A stretch of DNA of 64,000 nt from JADKIH01 sp031427625 (lineage in GTDB: Bacteria; Bacteroidota; Bacteroidia; AKYH767-A; 2013-40CM-41-45), in the NCBI GenBank assembly GCA_031427625.1, contig JANPNV010000054.1, forward strand, positions 10,048 to 74,047, read 5' to 3'. Both the position numbers and the translations under genes were made by a program. The notes under the pieces were generated by a model. The model was not told where the DNA came from and made no database searches. It was given only the letters and a program-made list of their open reading frames with translations. How positions within the stretch are numbered: the stretch's first letter is position 1; each line of letters begins with the position of its first letter. Shown here one piece after another: positions 24,251 through 34,229 of this stretch.

Positions 24251-27200
24251 ATGGAAAAGAAATACTGGAAAGGTGTTGATGAATTGAAGAACGACGCAGA
24301 ATTTGTGCGTCTTAAAAACAATGAATTCTACGAGAACCTCCCGCTTGATGAAGTTATTGGTAAGAAGGCAGAAGAAGGCCTGACACCACGAAGAGATTTT
24401 CTTAAATTTCTTGGATTCAGCGTTGCTGCTGCATCGCTTGCGGCTTGCGAGACTCCTGTTCGCAAAACAATTCCCTATTTAATTCGCCCGGATCAGATAA
24501 CTCCAGGTATTGCAAATTATTATGCATCCACATTTTCTGATGGTTACGACTATGCCAGTCTCTTAGTTAAAACCCGTGAAGGTCGTCCAATCAAGATAGA
24601 AGGAAACACATTAAGTTCTGTAACGAAAGGAAAAGTAAATGCACGTATTCAGGCTTCCGTGCTTTCGTTATATGACAATGCAAGACTGCAAGGTCCTGTT
24701 ATGAATGGTCAGAATGCAACATGGTCTTTAGTTGATAAAGCGATCAGCGATAAACTTGCTGAAGTTGCTGCAAAGGGCGGAAATATCAGAATACTTTCGT
24801 CTACCGTAAACAGCCCGACAACTCTAAAAGTCATTGCAGACTTTGCGAATAAGTATAAAAACACAAAACATATACAGTATGATGCAATTTCCTGCTCTGC
24901 AATGTTGCAGTCTAATCAGGAATCGTTTGGCGTAAACGCTATTCCATCATACATGTTTAATAAAGCCAATGTAATTGTTGGTTTTGATTGCGATTTTCTG
25001 CTCAACTGGTTATCGCCAATCGAATATGCTTCTCAATATGCAGAGACACGCAAACTTGATGATGGTCGTAAGGAGATGTCCCGTCACTATCATTTCGAAA
25101 GCGCACTTTCACTTACAGGAAGTAATTCCGATGTCCGCACCGGAATAAAACCATCACAGCAACTTTCATATTTACTTGCACTTCATAATGCACTAGCTTC
25201 TAAAGCCGGAGCAAAATCAGCAGCGTCATCTTCTGTAAATGCAGAAGTTATTACAAAGCTTGCAAATGAATTATGGGCGAACCGTGGTAAGTCACTCGTT
25301 GTATGTGGCATCAACAATGTAGCCGCACAAAACATTGTCAATTCTATTAACGTCATGCTTAACAGCTATGGCAATACGATTGATCTGACAAATACATGCA
25401 ACCTTCGTAAGGGAAATGATACTGATCTCAGTACGCTTCTCGATGAGATGAACAAAGGTGAGGTTGCAGCAATTATTATCTACAATGCAAATCCTGTTTA
25501 TACACTTCCGAACGGTAAGGCATTTGCCGATGCGTTAAAGAAGACTGAACTTTCAATATCATTTGCAGATCGCGCAGATGAAACAGCATCAGCATGTAAT
25601 TTCATCTGCCCTGATAATCATCCACTCGAATCCTGGATTGATGCAGAACCAAAAAAAGGAAAATATTCTTTCGGTCAACCGACCATTTCTCCACTCTTCA
25701 GCACGCGTCAGATGCAGGAAAGTCTTTTAATGTGGGCGGGAATGACTACAAATATTCATGATTACATGGCAGCATCATGGAGAACAATGGCTCCAGATGT
25801 TGCATGGGAAAAACTTTTGCAGGATGGAGTTTATGAAAAACCATCACCTACAGCTGCATCATTTACTTCTGCCGCAAACTTATCATCGGTTTCTGATGAT
25901 TCAAAAGCAGGAGTACTTGAAATTGTTCTGTATGAAAAAGCAGGCGTAGGAAACGGTGCCCAAGCCAATAATCCATGGCTTCAGGAATTACCGGATCCGA
26001 TATCAAAAATTACCTGGGATAATTACCTGGCCGTATCTCCACGTGATGCACGTGAAAAGGGATGGCAGCAGGGAAATATGGTCAGCATCAAAGCAAATGG
26101 TGTTTCTGTTAAAGCTCCTGTTCTTATTCAGCCGGGTCAAACACCGGGAACAGTTTCCATGGCTGTAGGATATGGCCGTACACATGCAGGTAAAACTGCC
26201 GACCTCGTCGGATGGAATGCATATCCGCTATCTGGACTTGCCGGAAATGCGCTTTCTTACTCAGCACCTGTAGAGATATCTAAGACAACAGACGATGATT
26301 ATGCTTTTGCAGCAACACAATCTCATCATACGATGATGGGTCGTGCCATTGTAAAAGAAACGACATTAAAAGAATATATTAAAAATCCGAATTCAGGAAA
26401 TGCACCCGAACTTATTAATGTAAAGGTAGGAAAAGAAGAGAGCAAGGTTAAGTCTGAAAAAGTTACTCTTTGGGATGAGCATGAACTCGGAAATCATCAT
26501 TGGGGTATGGCCATCGATCTCAATTCATGTATCGGTTGCGGTGCTTGTGTAGTAGCATGTACGGCTGAAAATAACGTGCCTGTTGTTGGTAAAGATGAAG
26601 TAATGCGTTCCCGTGAAATGCACTGGATGCGTATCGACAGATATTATACAAGTGACTTTGATCCTAAAGAAGGAGAAAGTGGCGACATTAAAAAAATGGA
26701 AAACCCAAGCGATATGCCTAAAGTGGTTTTCCAACCGGTAATGTGTCAACATTGTAATCATGCGCCATGTGAAACTGTGTGTCCTGTAATCGCAACAAGT
26801 CATAGCTCTGAAGGTCTAAACCAGATGATCTACAACCGTTGTGTAGGAACTCGTTATTGTGCAAACAACTGTCCGTATAAAGTACGAAGATTTAACTGGT
26901 TCCGTTATTCCGATAATCCGAAGTTCGATTACAACATGAACAACGATCTTGGGAAAATGGTTCTTAATCCTGATGTAGTTGTCCGTTCCCGTGGTGTCAT
27001 GGAGAAATGTTCACTATGTGTACAACGACTGCAGGAAGGTAAATTAAATGCGAAGAGAGAAGGAAGAAAAGTAAAAGAGGGTGAAATAAATACTGCCTGT
27101 GCTCAGACATGTCCGACGAATGCAATTACATTCGGCGATTACAAACTGAAAGAAAGCAGAATTAATAAGGTGTTGAATATGGAAGAGCGCAGTTATCATC

Positions 27201-27280
27201 TGCTTGGCGAACTGAACGTTCAGCCGAATGTGTTCTACCAGACAAAAGTTCGCAACATCGAAGAAGGAAAAGAAGCTTGA
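24251..27280 (+). CDS. actB: Alternative complex III subunit B, molybdopterin-like and ferredoxin fusion
   Basis: ActB is a large peripheral subunit combining a molybdopterin-oxidoreductase-like domain (no cofactor in characterised complexes) with an iron-sulfur domain. Residues 47-51 (RRDFL) form a Tat-like motif, and C66 in the following SLAAC is a plausible lipidation site, so export through Tat is likely. The Fe-S domain begins near residue 760 with CIGCGACVVAC and continues with CQHCNHAPCETVCP, CANNCPYKVRRF, CSLCVQR and CAQTCPTNAI. These are enough cysteines for three 4Fe-4S and one 3Fe-4S clusters, as in the family. The 1009-residue length is normal. It follows actA after 65 bases. Confidence 0.95.
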   Translation: MEKKYWKGVDELKNDAEFVRLKNNEFYENLPLDEVIGKKAEEGLTPRRDFLKFLGFSVAAASLAACETPVRKTIPYLIRPDQITPGIANYYASTFSDGYDYASLLVKTREGRPIKIEGNTLSSVTKGKVNARIQASVLSLYDNARLQGPVMNGQNATWSLVDKAISDKLAEVAAKGGNIRILSSTVNSPTTLKVIADFANKYKNTKHIQYDAISCSAMLQSNQESFGVNAIPSYMFNKANVIVGFDCDFLLNWLSPIEYASQYAETRKLDDGRKEMSRHYHFESALSLTGSNSDVRTGIKPSQQLSYLLALHNALASKAGAKSAASSSVNAEVITKLANELWANRGKSLVVCGINNVAAQNIVNSINVMLNSYGNTIDLTNTCNLRKGNDTDLSTLLDEMNKGEVAAIIIYNANPVYTLPNGKAFADALKKTELSISFADRADETASACNFICPDNHPLESWIDAEPKKGKYSFGQPTISPLFSTRQMQESLLMWAGMTTNIHDYMAASWRTMAPDVAWEKLLQDGVYEKPSPTAASFTSAANLSSVSDDSKAGVLEIVLYEKAGVGNGAQANNPWLQELPDPISKITWDNYLAVSPRDAREKGWQQGNMVSIKANGVSVKAPVLIQPGQTPGTVSMAVGYGRTHAGKTADLVGWNAYPLSGLAGNALSYSAPVEISKTTDDDYAFAATQSHHTMMGRAIVKETTLKEYIKNPNSGNAPELINVKVGKEESKVKSEKVTLWDEHELGNHHWGMAIDLNSCIGCGACVVACTAENNVPVVGKDEVMRSREMHWMRIDRYYTSDFDPKEGESGDIKKMENPSDMPKVVFQPVMCQHCNHAPCETVCPVIATSHSSEGLNQMIYNRCVGTRYCANNCPYKVRRFNWFRYSDNPKFDYNMNNDLGKMVLNPDVVVRSRGVMEKCSLCVQRLQEGKLNAKREGRKVKEGEINTACAQTCPTNAITFGDYKLKESRINKVLNMEERSYHLLGELNVQPNVFYQTKVRNIEEGKEA

Positions 27281-27313
27281 TATAAATGATTATAAAGTAA
27301 TCTATTTAAAAGC

Positions 27314-28693
27314 ATGAGTGGTAATTACGAAGCGGTAGTCCGGGACCCGTTAATTCTCGGCAAGAAATCTTATCATCAGATGACAGAGGATATCTGTCGC
27401 CCGGTGGAGGGGAAAGCTAACAAATACTGGTGGCTATCTTTTTTCATTGCCTTCGCTGCAATGCTATGGGGAATGACATGCCTTGCTTATACAATTGGCA
27501 ATGGTATCGGCTCATGGGGCGCGAACAAAACTGTTGGCTGGGCCTGGGATATTACAAACTTCGTTTGGTGGATCGGTATCGGTCACGCCGGAACGCTTAT
27601 CTCTGCCATCCTTTTATTATTCAGACAGCGCTGGAGAATGTCTATCAACCGCTCTGCGGAGGCCATGACCATTTTCGCCGTAATATGTGCAGGATTATTT
27701 CCATTGTTTCATACAGGTCGTCCGTGGCTTGACTACTGGATGCTTCCGCTTCCAAACCAGTTTGGTTCGCTATGGGTAAACTTTAACTCCCCATTGTTGT
27801 GGGATGTATTTGCAATATCAACGTACTTCTCTGTATCGCTTGTGTTCTGGTATTTGGGTTTACTTCCCGATCTGGCAACTATTCGTGACCGTTGCATCAA
27901 TCCGACGAAGAGATTTATTTATGGAATATTATCATTTGGATGGAAAGGCACAGCACGAGACTGGCACCGATTTGAAGAAGTGTCGCTCGTACTAGCGGGT
28001 CTCTCTACTCCTCTTGTACTTTCAGTTCACACCATTGTATCCTTCGACTTCGCCACCTCAATCGTACCGGGATGGCATACAACAATCTTTCCTCCATACT
28101 TTGTGGCTGGAGCCATCTTCTCCGGTTTTGCGATGGTGCTTACGCTTATGATTATTGCACGTAAGGTTCTCGGGCTTGAAGAATACATCAGCATTCAGCA
28201 CATAGAGCTGATGAATAAAGTAATCATTCTTACCGGATCAATCGTTGGTGTGGCTTACATCACCGAATTTTTTATGGCTTGGTATTCAGGAGTGCAATAT
28301 GAAAGTTATGCATTTATGAATCGTGCCTTCGGTCCCTATTGGTGGGCTTACTGGAGCATGATGACTTGTAACGTAATTACGCCTCAGCTTTTTTGGGTAA
28401 GGAAAATCAGAACAAGCATAATGGCGACGTTTATCATTTCCATTTTCGTGAATATCGGTATGTGGTTTGAGCGATTCGTAATTATCGTAACATCACTTCA
28501 CCGCGATTATCTTCCTTCAAGTTGGGTAATGTATTCTCCCACTTATATAGAAGTAGGTATTTTCGTTGGCACCATCGGATTGTTCTTCACATTGTTCCTT
28601 GTGTTTTCCCGTGTATTCCCTGTAATCGCACTGGCAGAATTAAAGTCGATTATTAAGAAGACGGGAAATCAGTATAAGAAAAAAGGTATTTAA
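27314..28693 (+). CDS. actC: Alternative complex III subunit C, NrfD-like quinol-binding membrane protein
   Basis: A 459-residue integral membrane protein of the NrfD/PsrC family with about ten hydrophobic helices. It is the likely quinol-oxidation subunit next to the ActB iron-sulfur clusters. The N-terminal DPLILGKKSYHQMTEDI segment, FHTGRPWLDYWMLPLPN and SVHTIVSFDFA with a conserved His are typical of ActC. It starts 33 bases after actB and ends four bases before actD. It is paralogous in fold to ActF in the same operon. Confidence 0.95.
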   Translation: MSGNYEAVVRDPLILGKKSYHQMTEDICRPVEGKANKYWWLSFFIAFAAMLWGMTCLAYTIGNGIGSWGANKTVGWAWDITNFVWWIGIGHAGTLISAILLLFRQRWRMSINRSAEAMTIFAVICAGLFPLFHTGRPWLDYWMLPLPNQFGSLWVNFNSPLLWDVFAISTYFSVSLVFWYLGLLPDLATIRDRCINPTKRFIYGILSFGWKGTARDWHRFEEVSLVLAGLSTPLVLSVHTIVSFDFATSIVPGWHTTIFPPYFVAGAIFSGFAMVLTLMIIARKVLGLEEYISIQHIELMNKVIILTGSIVGVAYITEFFMAWYSGVQYESYAFMNRAFGPYWWAYWSMMTCNVITPQLFWVRKIRTSIMATFIISIFVNIGMWFERFVIIVTSLHRDYLPSSWVMYSPTYIEVGIFVGTIGLFFTLFLVFSRVFPVIALAELKSIIKKTGNQYKKKGI

Positions 28694-28697
28694 TATC

Positions 28698-29231
28698 ATG
28701 ACAAAAAGAATATACGGCATTTTCGACGATGAAGAAATCCTGATGCAGGCAATTCCCAAACTACAAGCGCAGGGAGTTGTATGCAAGGATGTACAAAGTC
28801 CGTTTCCAATTCACGGAATTGAGCCATTATTGAAAATACCAAGGACAAGAATATCGATTGCATCATTCCTGTTCGGAATTTCAGGAACATCCTTTGCGCT
28901 CTGGATGACCTGGTATATGATGATTCATGACTGGCCGATAAACATCGGAGGTAAACCGAACTTCATGCTATATATGAACCTTCCAGCATTTATACCGGTT
29001 ACTTTCGAGTTAACAGTATTCTGCGCCGCACATGGCATGGCACTTACATTTCTTCTTAGAAGCAAAATACTTCCGGGAGTAACTGCTCCGATTCCACATC
29101 CAAGACTTACAGATGATAAATTCGTACTTCATGTAGATGTTAAGGATGAAAGCAAAACAAATGAAATCGCTGAATTAATGAAATCAAATGGTGCATCTGA
29201 CGTACTGTATAAGTCAATGCAATACGCATGA
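28698..29231 (+). CDS. actD: Alternative complex III subunit D (DUF3341)
   Basis: A 177-residue membrane subunit of the DUF3341 family. The N-terminal cytosolic part starts YGIFDDEEILM. Two membrane helices follow at about 53-75 and 95-120. The C-terminal half ends with a small alpha/beta domain containing DDKFVLHVDVKD. Its role is structural within alternative complex III. The stop codon overlaps the actE start in an ATGA arrangement at 29228-29231, indicating translational coupling. Confidence 0.94.
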   Translation: MTKRIYGIFDDEEILMQAIPKLQAQGVVCKDVQSPFPIHGIEPLLKIPRTRISIASFLFGISGTSFALWMTWYMMIHDWPINIGGKPNFMLYMNLPAFIPVTFELTVFCAAHGMALTFLLRSKILPGVTAPIPHPRLTDDKFVLHVDVKDESKTNEIAELMKSNGASDVLYKSMQYA

Positions 29232-29875
29232 TCAAAATGAAAAGAATCTTCAAATATATCATTCCCGTTGCCGTAATTGTTCAGCTATCATCGTGTGCAA
29301 ACGACGATCCGAAGAAACCGGGATATGAATACATGCCTGATATGTATCGTTCTCCTTCTTATGAAACATATTCAGGAAATCCGGTTTTTGCTGACAGCAT
29401 GACTGCGCGCCAACCGGTTGCAGGAACAATTGCAAGAGGCGATGCGACCTATAATGATTATGATCGCTTGCCTTATACCTTTCCGAATACACCGGAAGGA
29501 TATGAAGAGGCAGGATTAAAATTGCATAGTCCGATTCAAAACAATCCAGAGAATATGGCAGAGGGAAAAAGACTCTATGAAGTTTTCTGTACACACTGTC
29601 ATGGTGAAACAGGAGATGGAAACGGTCTAGTCGTTCAACATAACGGTCCTAAGCCGCCTGCATATTATTCAGATCAGTTGAAAGATCTTCCGGAAGGAAA
29701 GATGTTTCATACCATCACATGGGGAAAGAATATGATGGGATCACATGCCTCTCAGGTAACGCCAACCCAACGATGGAAAATAATTTCCTATGTTAAAACG
29801 CTCCAACACCAGGATGCTGCAGCTGCTACTACAGCGAATGCGGACTCATTAAAGGCTGGCGCGAAAAAAATGTAA
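29228..29875 (+). CDS. actE: Alternative complex III subunit E, monohaem cytochrome c lipoprotein
   Basis: A 215-residue exported lipoprotein with one class I cytochrome c domain. The signal peptide ends at a lipobox LSSC near residue 22. The haem site CTHCH begins at residue 121, with GDGNG after it and a probable Met axial ligand in KNMMGSHASQV. It likely passes electrons from ActA to the oxidase. ATG codons at 29228 and 29237 are both usable. The last 15 residues are an Ala-rich tail. It overlaps actD by four bases. Confidence 0.94.
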   Translation: MIKMKRIFKYIIPVAVIVQLSSCANDDPKKPGYEYMPDMYRSPSYETYSGNPVFADSMTARQPVAGTIARGDATYNDYDRLPYTFPNTPEGYEEAGLKLHSPIQNNPENMAEGKRLYEVFCTHCHGETGDGNGLVVQHNGPKPPAYYSDQLKDLPEGKMFHTITWGKNMMGSHASQVTPTQRWKIISYVKTLQHQDAAAATTANADSLKAGAKKM

Positions 29876-29904
29876 TTCAGAATCACCAATTGTCACACGA
29901 TAAG

Positions 29905-31083
29905 ATGGACAGAAAATACGAGCTTACAAAAAATAACAAAGTGATTCCGGTAGTCATGATGATAATCGGCATCGCTGCTGTAGTCACCGGTTTCATGACA
30001 GACACAACCCGCACATGGGCAAGTCTGTTGCAGAACAATTTCTATTTCACTGCAATGGCATTGTGCGGAACTTTTTTCATGGCATTTAATTATGTAGCAC
30101 AGGCCGGATGGTCAGTTGCAATTAAACGAGTGCCTGAAGCCGTTGGCGGATTTTTAAAATTCGGCATGGCAGGAATGCTTCTCATCTTTATCTTCGGACA
30201 ACACGATCTATATCATTGGACGCATCACGAGCTTTATGATCCTGCAAGTCCTGAATATGATCATATTCTTGCAGGTAAATCAGGGTTTCTGAATGTGCCG
30301 TTTTATATTATCCGGATCATTGCATATGCTGCAATCTGGATTGGATTCCATCACATGCTTCGTAAACATAGTTTACTGGAAGATATTGAAGGCGGATTAA
30401 CACATTACAAACGCAGTATTACATTGTCAGCGACTTTCCTTGTATTATTCGCTGTTACTTCTTCTACATCAGCATGGGATTTTCTGATGAGCATTGACGC
30501 ACATTGGTTCAGTACTCTCTTCGGCTGGTACACATTTATCGGACTCTTCGTTAGCGGAATGGCAATGATCTGTCTTATTATTCTTTATTTAAAAGGCCGT
30601 GGTTATATGGATCATGTTACTGTCAACCATCTTCATGATGTTGGTAAGTTCATGTTCGCATTCTCAATCTTCTGGACATACCTTTGGTTCTCTCAGTTTA
30701 TGTTAATCTGGTATGCGAATCTTCCTGAAGAAGTTGTTTATTATCAGGTAAGATGGAATCATTTCAGAACATTATGGGTTACGAATCTGCTGGTTAATTT
30801 TATCGCTCCGTTTCTAATACTTATGACACGCGATGCAAAACGTCAGCAAAAAATTCTTTGGGTCGGTGGTATAATTATCCTTTGCGGTCACTGGCTTGAT
30901 GTATTCCTGATGGTTATGCCGGGAACAGTAGGAGCTGGATGGCAGATAGGGTTTATTGAAATCGGAACAATGATCGGTTACCTTGGATTATTCCTTCTAG
31001 TTACATTTACGGAGTTGTCAAAGGCAGCGCTCGTTCCAAAGAATCACCCGATGCTTGCAGAATCCCTGCATCACCATATTTAA
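29905..31083 (+). CDS. actF: Alternative complex III subunit F, NrfD-like membrane protein
   Basis: A 392-residue integral membrane subunit with about ten helices, the second NrfD-like protein of the complex. Conserved features include GQHDLYHWTHHELYDPAS, the STSAWDFLMSIDAHWFST segment and FSIFWTYLWFSQFMLIWYANLPEE, all typical of ActF. The frame can also open at a TTG at 29890, five codons earlier; the ATG at 29905 is preferred because no ribosome-binding site supports the TTG. It follows actE and is followed by coxB after 40 bases. Confidence 0.94.
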   Translation: MDRKYELTKNNKVIPVVMMIIGIAAVVTGFMTDTTRTWASLLQNNFYFTAMALCGTFFMAFNYVAQAGWSVAIKRVPEAVGGFLKFGMAGMLLIFIFGQHDLYHWTHHELYDPASPEYDHILAGKSGFLNVPFYIIRIIAYAAIWIGFHHMLRKHSLLEDIEGGLTHYKRSITLSATFLVLFAVTSSTSAWDFLMSIDAHWFSTLFGWYTFIGLFVSGMAMICLIILYLKGRGYMDHVTVNHLHDVGKFMFAFSIFWTYLWFSQFMLIWYANLPEEVVYYQVRWNHFRTLWVTNLLVNFIAPFLILMTRDAKRQQKILWVGGIIILCGHWLDVFLMVMPGTVGAGWQIGFIEIGTMIGYLGLFLLVTFTELSKAALVPKNHPMLAESLHHHI

Positions 31084-31123
31084 TTGATTGTATATTAATA
31101 ATTGAAAAAAGAATAAACCATCC

Positions 31124-32167
31124 ATGATTAACCTGTTGACACTCATTGTTATCGTAATGGCCGTACTCACCATATGGCGATTGATAAGAGTGATGGAGCT
31201 TGTGCGCGACCTTCGGGGTGAAGAGGAACCTGTGACAGCACAGGATAATAATTACAACGGAAAACTTGCCGTCATCTTTATGATAGTCTGTTTTCTCGGA
31301 ATGATTTTTTTCACCATCGACGCAAAGAAATATCTTCTTCCAATTGCTGCCAGTAAGCATGGCGTACTAACCGACAATTATTTATACCTCAATTTCGGAC
31401 TAATCTCCGTGGTGTTTTTCATCACTCAGTTTTTATTGTTCTGGTATCTTTGGAAGTATCGTCACAAAAAAGGTGAGAAGGCATATTTTTATCCTGTCGA
31501 TCATAAACTTGAATTTATCTGGACTGTTATTCCGTCAATTGTTTTGATGGGACTAATTGTATATGGATTAAAACTCTGGATGAATATTACTCAACCGGCA
31601 CCAGCGGATGCAATGGTTATAGAAATTTACGGAAAGCAGTTCGACTGGACAGCACGCTTCAGCGGAGAAGATAATAAACTGGGACATTCTAATTTCAAGA
31701 TGATCGCTGATGATAATCCATTAGGTGTTGATTCCCTCGACAAAAGCTCCTCTGACGATAAAATTACCCGTGAATTACACCTACCTGTAAATTCTAAGAT
31801 CATCTTTAAATTTCATTCACGCGACGTTATTCATAGTGCATACTTTCCTCACCTTCGTGCGCAAATGAATGTTGTTCCGGGCATGACGACAGAATTTTTT
31901 GTGGAACCGACTATTACCACAGACAGCATGAGGCTGATTACAAATAATCCGAAATTCGAATATATCCTTCTGTGTAATAAGATTTGTGGTGTAGCCCACT
32001 ACAACATGAATATGAAACTAGTTATTGAAAGTCAGAAAGATTTTCTAAAATGGTACAAACAGCAACCTTACGTTTTTGCACGTAATGCCGCTGTAGAACC
32101 GGCTAAGGATTCAGTAAAAACAACAGCTGCAGTAATCGAAAATACAAAGGTTATAACGCAACGATAG
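31124..32167 (+). CDS. coxB: Cytochrome c oxidase subunit II
   Basis: This subunit accepts electrons from cytochrome c at a binuclear CuA centre. It has an N-terminal helix, two further helices at about 45-65 and 85-110, and a periplasmic cupredoxin domain. The CuA ligands are complete: a His in RDVIHSAYFP, then C284, C288, H292 and M295 in CNKICGVAHYNM. The extra N-terminal helix before the usual two is typical of Bacteroidota subunit II. The tail after about 320 is low complexity. It lies between actF and coxA, which supports direct partnership with alternative complex III. Confidence 0.96.
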   Translation: MINLLTLIVIVMAVLTIWRLIRVMELVRDLRGEEEPVTAQDNNYNGKLAVIFMIVCFLGMIFFTIDAKKYLLPIAASKHGVLTDNYLYLNFGLISVVFFITQFLLFWYLWKYRHKKGEKAYFYPVDHKLEFIWTVIPSIVLMGLIVYGLKLWMNITQPAPADAMVIEIYGKQFDWTARFSGEDNKLGHSNFKMIADDNPLGVDSLDKSSSDDKITRELHLPVNSKIIFKFHSRDVIHSAYFPHLRAQMNVVPGMTTEFFVEPTITTDSMRLITNNPKFEYILLCNKICGVAHYNMNMKLVIESQKDFLKWYKQQPYVFARNAAVEPAKDSVKTTAAVIENTKVITQR

Positions 32168-32212
32168 AACGAAGAGATTTCTTATCTTTCAGTATAAAAA
32201 TTATTAAATATA

Positions 32213-34024
32213 ATGTCAACCCATTCTTCCGATCATGATGTTCATGTTTCCGAAGCTCACGATCACCACGAGCATCACGAAACATTCTGGACAAAGTACA
32301 TCTTCAGTCATGATCATAAAATGATTTCCAAGCAGTTCCTCGTAACTGCTATTCTAATGGCCGTACTTGCCATGACTATGTCCATCATTTTTCGTTTACA
32401 ACTGGGATGGCCAGGCGAGAAATTTCCGATCATAGAAAAATTAATCGGTCACTGGGGAAAAGGAGGAAAACTTGATCCGAGTTTTTATCTGGCACTCGTA
32501 ACAATCCATGGAACAATCATGGTATTCTTTGTTCTTACCGGTGGTTTGTCGGGCACATTCAGTAATCTTCTCATTCCTTTTCAGGTTGGCGCCCGTGATA
32601 TGGCTTCCGGCTTCCTGAATATGTTATCCTACTGGTTCTTCTTTGGAAGTTGTGCAGTTATGACTGCTTCATTGTTTGTACAATCAGGTCCTGCTTCTGC
32701 CGGATGGACAATTTATCCGCCTTTAAGCGCACTTCCACAGGCCATACCCGGATCAGGGCTAGGCATGACACTCTGGCTAGTTAGTATGGTTTTATTTATT
32801 GGTTCAGCACTTCTTGGAGGTATCAATTACGTAGTTACCATTATCAATCTACGCACAAAAGGGATGAGCATGACCCGTTTGCCATTAACAATCTGGGCAT
32901 TCCTTATCACCGCTATATTGGGGATCCTATCATTCCCCGTTCTGTTTGCTGCTGCACTATTACTTCTATTCGACCGAAGCTTCGGAACAAGCTTTTTCCT
33001 TTCCGATATCTTTATCAATGGCGCACCACTTCATTACAGCGGTGGAAGTCCGATCCTGTTCCAACACCTTTTCTGGTTCCTGGGTCACCCGGAAGTTTAC
33101 ATCGTTCTGCTTCCAGCTCTCGGACTTGCATCAGAGGTAATCTCGACTCAGTCTCGTAAACCAATCTTCGGATATAAAGCGATGATCGGATCAATGCTAG
33201 TTATTGCATTCCTTTCTTTTGTTGTTTGGGGTCATCATATGTTTATTACAGGAATGAATCCATTCCTAGGATCTGTATTTGTATTTACAACACTTCTGGT
33301 AGCCATACCTTCCGCTGTTAAAGTCTTTAATTACCTCGCCACATTATGGAAGGCAAATATTGTTCTTTCTCCAGCGATGCTTTTTGCAATCGGGCTTGTT
33401 TCGTTTTTCATTTCTGGTGGATTGACAGGAATTATCCTTGGAGATTCTGCACTCGATATAAATCTGCATGATACCTACTTCGTTGTAGCCCACTTCCATA
33501 TTGTAATGGGAAGCTCAGCGATCTTTGGAATGTTTGCCGGAGTTTATCATTGGTTTCCACGGATGTTTGGCAGAATGATGGATAAGCGAATGGGATATCT
33601 GCATTTCTGGCTTACGATTATCAGCGTTTACGGAACATTCTTCCCAATGCATTTCATTGGATTATCAGGAGCGCCACGTCGTTATTATGCTTATACTTCT
33701 TATGAAGGATTCGATGCTGCGATTAATATAAACGTTCTCGTTTCTATGTTTGCTATTCTTGGCGGACTTGCACAGCTGATCTTCGTATTCAACTTCTTCT
33801 ATAGCATGTACCGTGGAAGAAAATCAAGTCAGAATCCCTGGAAATCGAATACGCTTGAGTGGACTGCACCTGTTGAGGGTATCCATGGAAATTGGCCTGG
33901 GGAAATTCCGGAAGTTCACCGCTGGCCATATGATTATGGCAAGCCTGGTGCTGATGATGATTTCATTCCTCAGACAACTCCTTATTCAGATACAACCAAG
34001 TCGAATTTGCCCGGCGAACAGTAA
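32213..34024 (+). CDS. coxA: Cytochrome c oxidase subunit I
   Basis: The catalytic haem-copper subunit that reduces O2 and pumps protons. It is 603 residues, with a His-rich N-terminus and about twelve helices. WFLGHPEVYIVLLPALG contains the CuB histidine and the cross-linked tyrosine, the mark of an A-type oxidase. WGHHMF provides the next two CuB histidines, and NLHDTYFVVAHFHIVMG holds the haem ligands. The HPEVY motif argues for a cytochrome c oxidase and not a quinol or cbb3 enzyme. It is the last gene of the operon in this window. No subunit III follows. Confidence 0.97.
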   Translation: MSTHSSDHDVHVSEAHDHHEHHETFWTKYIFSHDHKMISKQFLVTAILMAVLAMTMSIIFRLQLGWPGEKFPIIEKLIGHWGKGGKLDPSFYLALVTIHGTIMVFFVLTGGLSGTFSNLLIPFQVGARDMASGFLNMLSYWFFFGSCAVMTASLFVQSGPASAGWTIYPPLSALPQAIPGSGLGMTLWLVSMVLFIGSALLGGINYVVTIINLRTKGMSMTRLPLTIWAFLITAILGILSFPVLFAAALLLLFDRSFGTSFFLSDIFINGAPLHYSGGSPILFQHLFWFLGHPEVYIVLLPALGLASEVISTQSRKPIFGYKAMIGSMLVIAFLSFVVWGHHMFITGMNPFLGSVFVFTTLLVAIPSAVKVFNYLATLWKANIVLSPAMLFAIGLVSFFISGGLTGIILGDSALDINLHDTYFVVAHFHIVMGSSAIFGMFAGVYHWFPRMFGRMMDKRMGYLHFWLTIISVYGTFFPMHFIGLSGAPRRYYAYTSYEGFDAAININVLVSMFAILGGLAQLIFVFNFFYSMYRGRKSSQNPWKSNTLEWTAPVEGIHGNWPGEIPEVHRWPYDYGKPGADDDFIPQTTPYSDTTKSNLPGEQ

Positions 34025-34229
34025 CTGTAGATTGATTACCTTTCCTGAAACCGTTTTATTAATCATTCTCCTGATAAGGGAATTATGGCTCTATGCTATA
34101 GCGCTTGCATAAATCCTTAGCGCAAATTGTCTGAAACATCTTTTCTTTTATGACAGGAGATCGATTGGATCAGATTTCCTTAATTGCAGAAGACACTATT
34201 CGAAAAAGAATATTCAGAGCGAAAATAAG

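Noticed and set aside
33813..34112. A 99-codon frame overlapping the coxA 3' end
   Set aside because: It is mostly the +1 frame of coxA, has no recognisable domain, and does not resemble oxidase subunit III or IV.
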